Assembly: GCA_004802725.1 (NCBI GenBank) | Contig: SGPM01000199.1 | Coordinates: forward strand, 1 to 50,488 | DNA length: 50,488 nucleotides | Direction: 5' to 3' | Source: Antrodiella citrinella | Lineage: Eukaryota > Basidiomycota > Agaricomycetes > Polyporales > Steccherinaceae | In this document: in pieces, positions 46,007 to 50,488 of the stretch | Position numbering within the stretch: position 1 is the stretch's first letter | Layout: each line of letters starts with the position of its first letter | Translations under genes and position numbers: made by a program | The notes under the pieces: model-generated | What the model saw: the letters and a program-made list of their open reading frames with translations, nothing else | What the model was told of the DNA's origin: nothing | Databases searched by the model: none

Positions 46007-48320
46007 ATGGCAATCTTCTCTGACATCCCTTCCGCGCTTGCTGCACTCTTCGTCCTGATCTTAGCCACGCTGTATGGTTATGGGTTGGGCAAGAGTCGGT
46101 ATCCCTTCCCTCCAGGTCCGAAAGGCATACCGATTCTCGGCAATGTTCACCAGCTGCCCAAGGAGCACCAGCAAAGAGCCTTCTTCGAATGGAAAAAAAC
46201 ATTTGGTCAGCCGTTTTCCAGACAAGATCTTTGTATCCGCGTTGATTAACGAAATTGTATGTCTCAGGGGACTTGATATATGTCAGACTCTTCCGAACCT
46301 CTGCAATAATTGTGAACTCGGTACACATTGCGCGAGATCTCATGGAGAAACAGAGTGCCAACTACTCGGACAGGCCTCCGTTCATCTTGATCAAAGAATT
46401 GTTAGTCATCTCACCCCACTCGGCTTCTGTCTTATACCATTCATAGGATGGGCTTTGAGGGCGTGCTGCCGTTCATGTCATACGGAGCTCGCTTTCGGAA
46501 AATGCGCAAATGGTTCCATGCTGCATTCCAGCCGCAAGAACTCGTCAAGTATCGCTCGTTCCAGGTGCAAGAGACTTACGTCGTCCTCGATGGTCTCATC
46601 AATCATCCTGACGACTTCACTCACCACTTCATGAGGTATACATACTTTCAGGTGTACTGAGAACAGTTTGAGTTTGCTGATTCACATACAACGCAGATTT
46701 GGCGGCGCCGTTCTCATGGAAGTCACCTATGCACACCGAGTCAGATCTAACGATGACCCGTATATGCGTGCTGCACATGAAGCTCTGAACGGTCTTGATA
46801 TTGCCGGAAGGTACTGTCTTGCACCATCGTGTTCCAATCACAGACTATGCCTTATATGACATTCGGACAGCGCGGGTGGTGCTCTCGTTGACTTTTTTCC
46901 TATCTGTGAGTTATATCTGTCAGATATTCTGCGGCGCAGCTGATGGGTATCACAGTAAAGTATTATCCATCGTGGATGCCGGGAGGTATGTTCAAGAAGC
47001 ATGCTCAAAGAGTTTACGACTTTTCGCAACTCGTTTTCGATGCGCCATACAACATGGTGAAAGAAAAGATGGTGAGTAGTAACTTGGTCTCTTTCACATC
47101 CGCCATACTCTTGATCTGAATGGTCATGATACACAGGAATCCGGAACCGGAAGGACCTGTTTCACGAGCAATATCATCGAAGAACACTTGCAATCAGGTA
47201 CTATATCAAAAGAGGACGAAGTCGATATCAAAGGCGCAGCAGCAACTTTCTATGCAGGTGCCGTCGTCTTCTGTGCGCTTACATGTTAGGATACTGAATA
47301 CACAGGTCGTTTCAGCTGGAGTGGAGACAGTAAGTATGGCACGAACGCTGCTGGTAGACCAGCTGACGGGGGTTTTACCAGCTCGTGGCTTTTTTGAGCA
47401 CCTTGATCCTCGCCATGGTTCTGTATCCCGAGGTTTTTAAGAAAGCTCAGGCAGAAGTCGATCGTGTGGTTGGGTTGGATCGTCTGCCGGATTTCCACGA
47501 TAGGGATTCCCTGCCCTACCTGAACTCCGTTATCAAGGAGATTTATAGGTCGGTTGCGAAGTTACTCAGCAGGTGACAGTGCATTCACTCATTGTGCATC
47601 TCTCCCTCTTTTCGCACAGATGGAATGTTCCTGTTCCATTGGGTAAACCGCTTTCTGAGTTCGTACAGACAATTGTCTTAGTTCTTCACCAGGTATACCA
47701 CACGCGTCGACGCAAGATGGCGAGTATGATGGATATCACATTCCTAGGGGTTCTATGATCGTTGCCAATATCTGGTACTCCTTTCCGGTTCTCTGCACGC
47801 ATTGAATTTGACACTTACTTTGACACTTACATTACACTTAGGGCCATGGCACGCAATGAAGAATACTATCCTGACCCGGACGAGTTCCTTCCCGAACGCT
47901 ATATGGACAACGCTGCTAATCAGGATCTCATCGATCCTAAGAATATCACCTTCGGCTTTGGTCGTCGGTATGCTATGAACAACGCACGGACACGGAGAAC
48001 AGAGAATACTGACATTTGCTTGGTTCACAGTTTATGTCCGGGCAGGGACTTCGCTGATGCAAGCGTGTACTTGTTGACGGCCAACATTATTGCGACTATG
48101 GACATTTCGAAAGCGCGTGATTCGGAAGGCAGAGAGATCACACCACTGCTGGATGTCGTGTCTGGTATCGTTAGGTAGGCCATATTAACCAGTCGGCGGT
48201 CCTTGCAACGCTGAGGAATTTCTATTCAGTTCCCCAAAGCCGTTCAAATGTTCAATAAAACCACGGTCACAGCGAGCTATCGATCTTGTCCGTCAGGTCG
48301 ATTTAGAATTGGAGGACTAA
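46007..48320 (+). CDS. Cytochrome P450 monooxygenase, second of a tandem pair
   Basis: Fourteen exons from 46007-46205 to 48230-48320 sum to 517 aa in phase. Membrane anchor in [20 protein letters not shown], hinge [14 protein letters not shown]-helix EIYR, FLPERY, and heme loop FGFGRRLCPG. The I-helix motif reads AGVET, where the usual Asp/Glu-Thr pair is kept as Glu-Thr; it lies in a 14-nt exon (47316-47329). Nine exons have exactly the same length as in the upstream P450 (133, 114, 35, 116, 121, 14, 167, 23 and 144 nt), so the pair arose by tandem duplication. Substrate is unknown. Its stop codon is only 102 bp from the end of the convergent F-box gene. Confidence 0.93.
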
Positions 48321-48422
48321 GATCTTGTGTCGGTATGCTCATGTACGATAGCTTAATTGCCTTTGGTTCACTTTTTATACATGGTAATCATACGATACGG
48401 ACTGCGCAAGAAGATATGACGC

Positions 48423-50213
48423 CTATAGAGACAAGAAGATATGGAATTGTTCGTGGTCCTGTCAAACATCAGCACACAGTCTCGACCGCAACAAAGGGAG
48501 TACTCACGTCGTTGATCATCACAGTATCTTCGCTAAAGTAAACCGCGCTCGTCTCGTCCCCAACCCAGAGCTGCGTACTGAACATTCTATACGGCAGTTT
48601 TGTGACCAACGGTGAACTCAACGACCAAAGGTCAGCCGAAGATGGCTTCATCTCTACAGAGCCATTGACTCCATCGCTCTTGCCATTAGGAAAAACTTCG
48701 TTCGCAAGTTCACCGAGCGGGTTGAAGTCCGCCACAACAAGAAAGCCGACGTTGGCCCAGACGTGTTTACTGCCGAACGTACACATCTTCAGATCCTTCA
48801 CGTACAGGTCTCGCATCCATCGAGAGCTATCAGGACCCCAGTCTTCCCAAGGTATGTTGCTCGCGCTTGCGGCTGTGTAAGCCCTCAATAGCCCGCCAGT
48901 CTGGATGAATAGAGGAATGCACTCGTAGTCCTCGCACGTGCGGTTCTTGGTTTCCATGATCACAAAGATGACCGCGCTGTCGTCATTCGTCCTGCAGAAA
49001 GGGTAGTGTTTCAGGTCATGGGTGGTTGTCTCTGGCGGTGTAGCGTTTCGAGCCATTCCGAGCATGGAAATGTTGGCTTTATCGGACAACGACGGAAGAT
49101 AGAAGTTAATCGCTGAAGAGAATGCCTCGGCTCCTTTGGAGATGTCGATAACTTGAATCAGTGCCGCACTAGCAAGTTGCTCGTCGTCGATGAGACAGGC
49201 TGATAGTGCAATGTGTTTGTCGTCTAAGAACGTGAAATTGGTGAAGTCGCGGCGAACGATGCCCTCGGACTCAAATTGAGTATCAGAGTGGATCACGCTG
49301 TCGTACGACTGGGATACACTCAGTCAAGGATACCCAATAGACAATGCCAGACACGTACCAGAATGACATCTCCGGTACACCAATTCCATAACGTGAAAAT
49401 GCTCCCGCTCCAGCCGCTCACATTCCAATTGGACAGGAGGCCCAATGTGTCGCCATAGACGTGGAACTCGTCTGAAGATCCAGGTGGGCCTTGGAGAGTC
49501 AACGCCGGTATTTGAGCCCTCGGATGAGCTCCGCCTGCGGACAGCGAGCGAATAATCGCATGGGGCCTGCATTGCGTCAGCATGGACTAGTGATATGCGG
49601 AACAAGGTCACCCACGTTTCATCTTGGTTCACAATGATCAGCAGCAAGTCTTGATATGGGTCCACGAAATGAGAAATAAATTTCATGTCAAAGTGGAGAG
49701 TCCAAGAGATAACGGGTAGCACGTTTGCCATGCTAGCACTCGGCCGAACAAAGCACAGGCTCTTGTCTTCGACAACTTGCGATAGAATCCCGCATGTGAA
49801 CTCCCAGTAGCCGTCGTTATACGTTTGCGTGCAGTATCCAGAAAGGGTGGTCCAATCAAGCTCGGACCATGTGGCCTGGTACTTGCGTAGCAGGGTGAGC
49901 TTTGTAGTTGGACTCATCTTTGACCTGGAATTGTCGTCCATTCCTGCAGCAGCTAGCTCAATTGTGTACTGAAGAGAGGGAAATCCTTCCACTAGCCGAC
50001 AGAGAAAGCGGCAGGTCTTTGTGCAAGGTGACGTGTCAGAAATGGTACCCGTAGCACCAGAGTGTGGCGACGTACCTGTTTACATCGCAAGAGATCCCGT
50101 AACGAGAGCTTGTTCAAGATTGCGAAGACGATTCTCTGAGGAATGAATGCGAGGAGGTTCGATTCCTTCAGGCTTCCAGGAGAGCCCTGTCCGAATGGGT
50201 TGACGGCGATCAT
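48423..50213 (-). CDS. F-box protein with beta-propeller-like C-terminal region
   Basis: Five exons, 50213-50076, 50016-49616, 49566-49359, 49308-48508 and 48458-48423, give 527 aa in phase. The F-box lies at about residues 20-60 (AFIPQRIVFAILNKLSLRDLLRCKQ, split here as LLAFIPQRIVFAIL and LSLRDLLRCKQTCR). The rest has repeated short beta-strand-like segments with Trp (GYWEFTCGI, WSGSIFTLWNW, LVVADFNP, YRMFSTQLWVG), typical of the many F-box/WD-like proteins of Agaricomycetes. Such proteins are substrate receptors of SCF ubiquitin ligases through Skp1; the target is unknown. The last intron has a consensus GTGAGT donor; if it is retained the protein would end at 48469 with a different tail. 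An upstream in-frame ATG at 50288 is possible but less likely. Confidence 0.82.
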
Positions 50214-50488
50214 GAGGGTCAGTTGTGTCTTAGACTGGCATCTCAACACAGAGAACTCACCATTTATAAGGCGCGAACATGGCCACAACTATGAAGGTGT
50301 TTATCGGACAAAAAAGCAAAGTTCATGCGAGACGCCAATTTAACGATGAATCATGAGGATACATGAGGATACACAATGCAACACAATGAATCATCGTTTT
50401 GTCTCATTATTCCCTACCTCATGTTGTCTCCTCAATCAAATCATGAAGCTTCGGCATCGTGTATCATCGTGAATCATGTTTTTTTTGT
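50214..50488. other. Upstream region of the F-box gene with short repeats
   Basis: No gene seen. It contains two adjacent copies of CATGAGGATA (50352-50371) and repeats of ACACAATG and AATCATCG, an AT-rich low-complexity stretch that runs to the window edge. Confidence 0.55.

Overview
The window reads as genomic DNA of a filamentous basidiomycete, most likely an Agaricomycete of the polypore or mushroom kind. I infer this from dense genes split by many short introns of about 45-80 nt with GTRNGT donors, from base composition near 50% GC, and from the gene content: a large basidiomycete-type aromatic amino acid decarboxylase, tandem cytochromes P450, an AsaB-like oxygenase and basidiomycete orphan proteins. 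All gene models were built by hand by joining reading frames at consensus splice sites. Most close to an exact multiple of three with a continuous family-like protein.

Layout. 0.4-3.4 kb: a secreted beta-lactamase-like serine hydrolase (+) faces a Ser/Thr-rich, probably GPI-anchored protein (-). 3.8-10.7 kb: Tah18/NDOR1 diflavin reductase (-) and a 30-exon SNF2 ATPase with an embedded RING (+) share a 192-bp promoter holding two CACGTG boxes. 10.75-12.8 kb: a broken inverted paralogue of the first hydrolase. 13.2-17.7 kb: a double-BTB protein (-) head to head with the beta subunit of an AP-1/AP-2 adaptor (+). 18.4-31.1 kb: an accessory-looking block with a 1064-aa PLP-dependent decarboxylase (-), a Baeyer-Villiger monooxygenase (-) and an AsaB/CmcJ-like oxygenase (+), separated by long intergenic spaces. 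31.2-35.5 kb: a probable decayed gene and two proteins I do not recognise. 36.2-39.4 kb: an RluA-type pseudouridine synthase (-) and a SWIB-domain SWI/SNF subunit (+), head to head. 40.6-48.3 kb: a secreted FAD amine oxidase and two tandem P450s, all (+). 48.4-50.2 kb: an F-box protein (-).

How they fit. Housekeeping genes (Tah18, SNF2, AP beta, pseudouridine synthase, SWIB protein) are interleaved with two groups of secondary-metabolism-type enzymes: decarboxylase + BVMO + AsaB-like, and amine oxidase + 2 P450s. The first group could convert an aromatic amino acid to an amine and then oxidise it; this is inference from neighbourhood only. Isolated N bases are concentrated at about 2.0-4.5 kb and 12.3-13.8 kb, with single ones near positions 8 and 9529 and none that I saw after 13.8 kb. 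They limit residue-level claims there and may mark heterozygous positions of a dikaryon.
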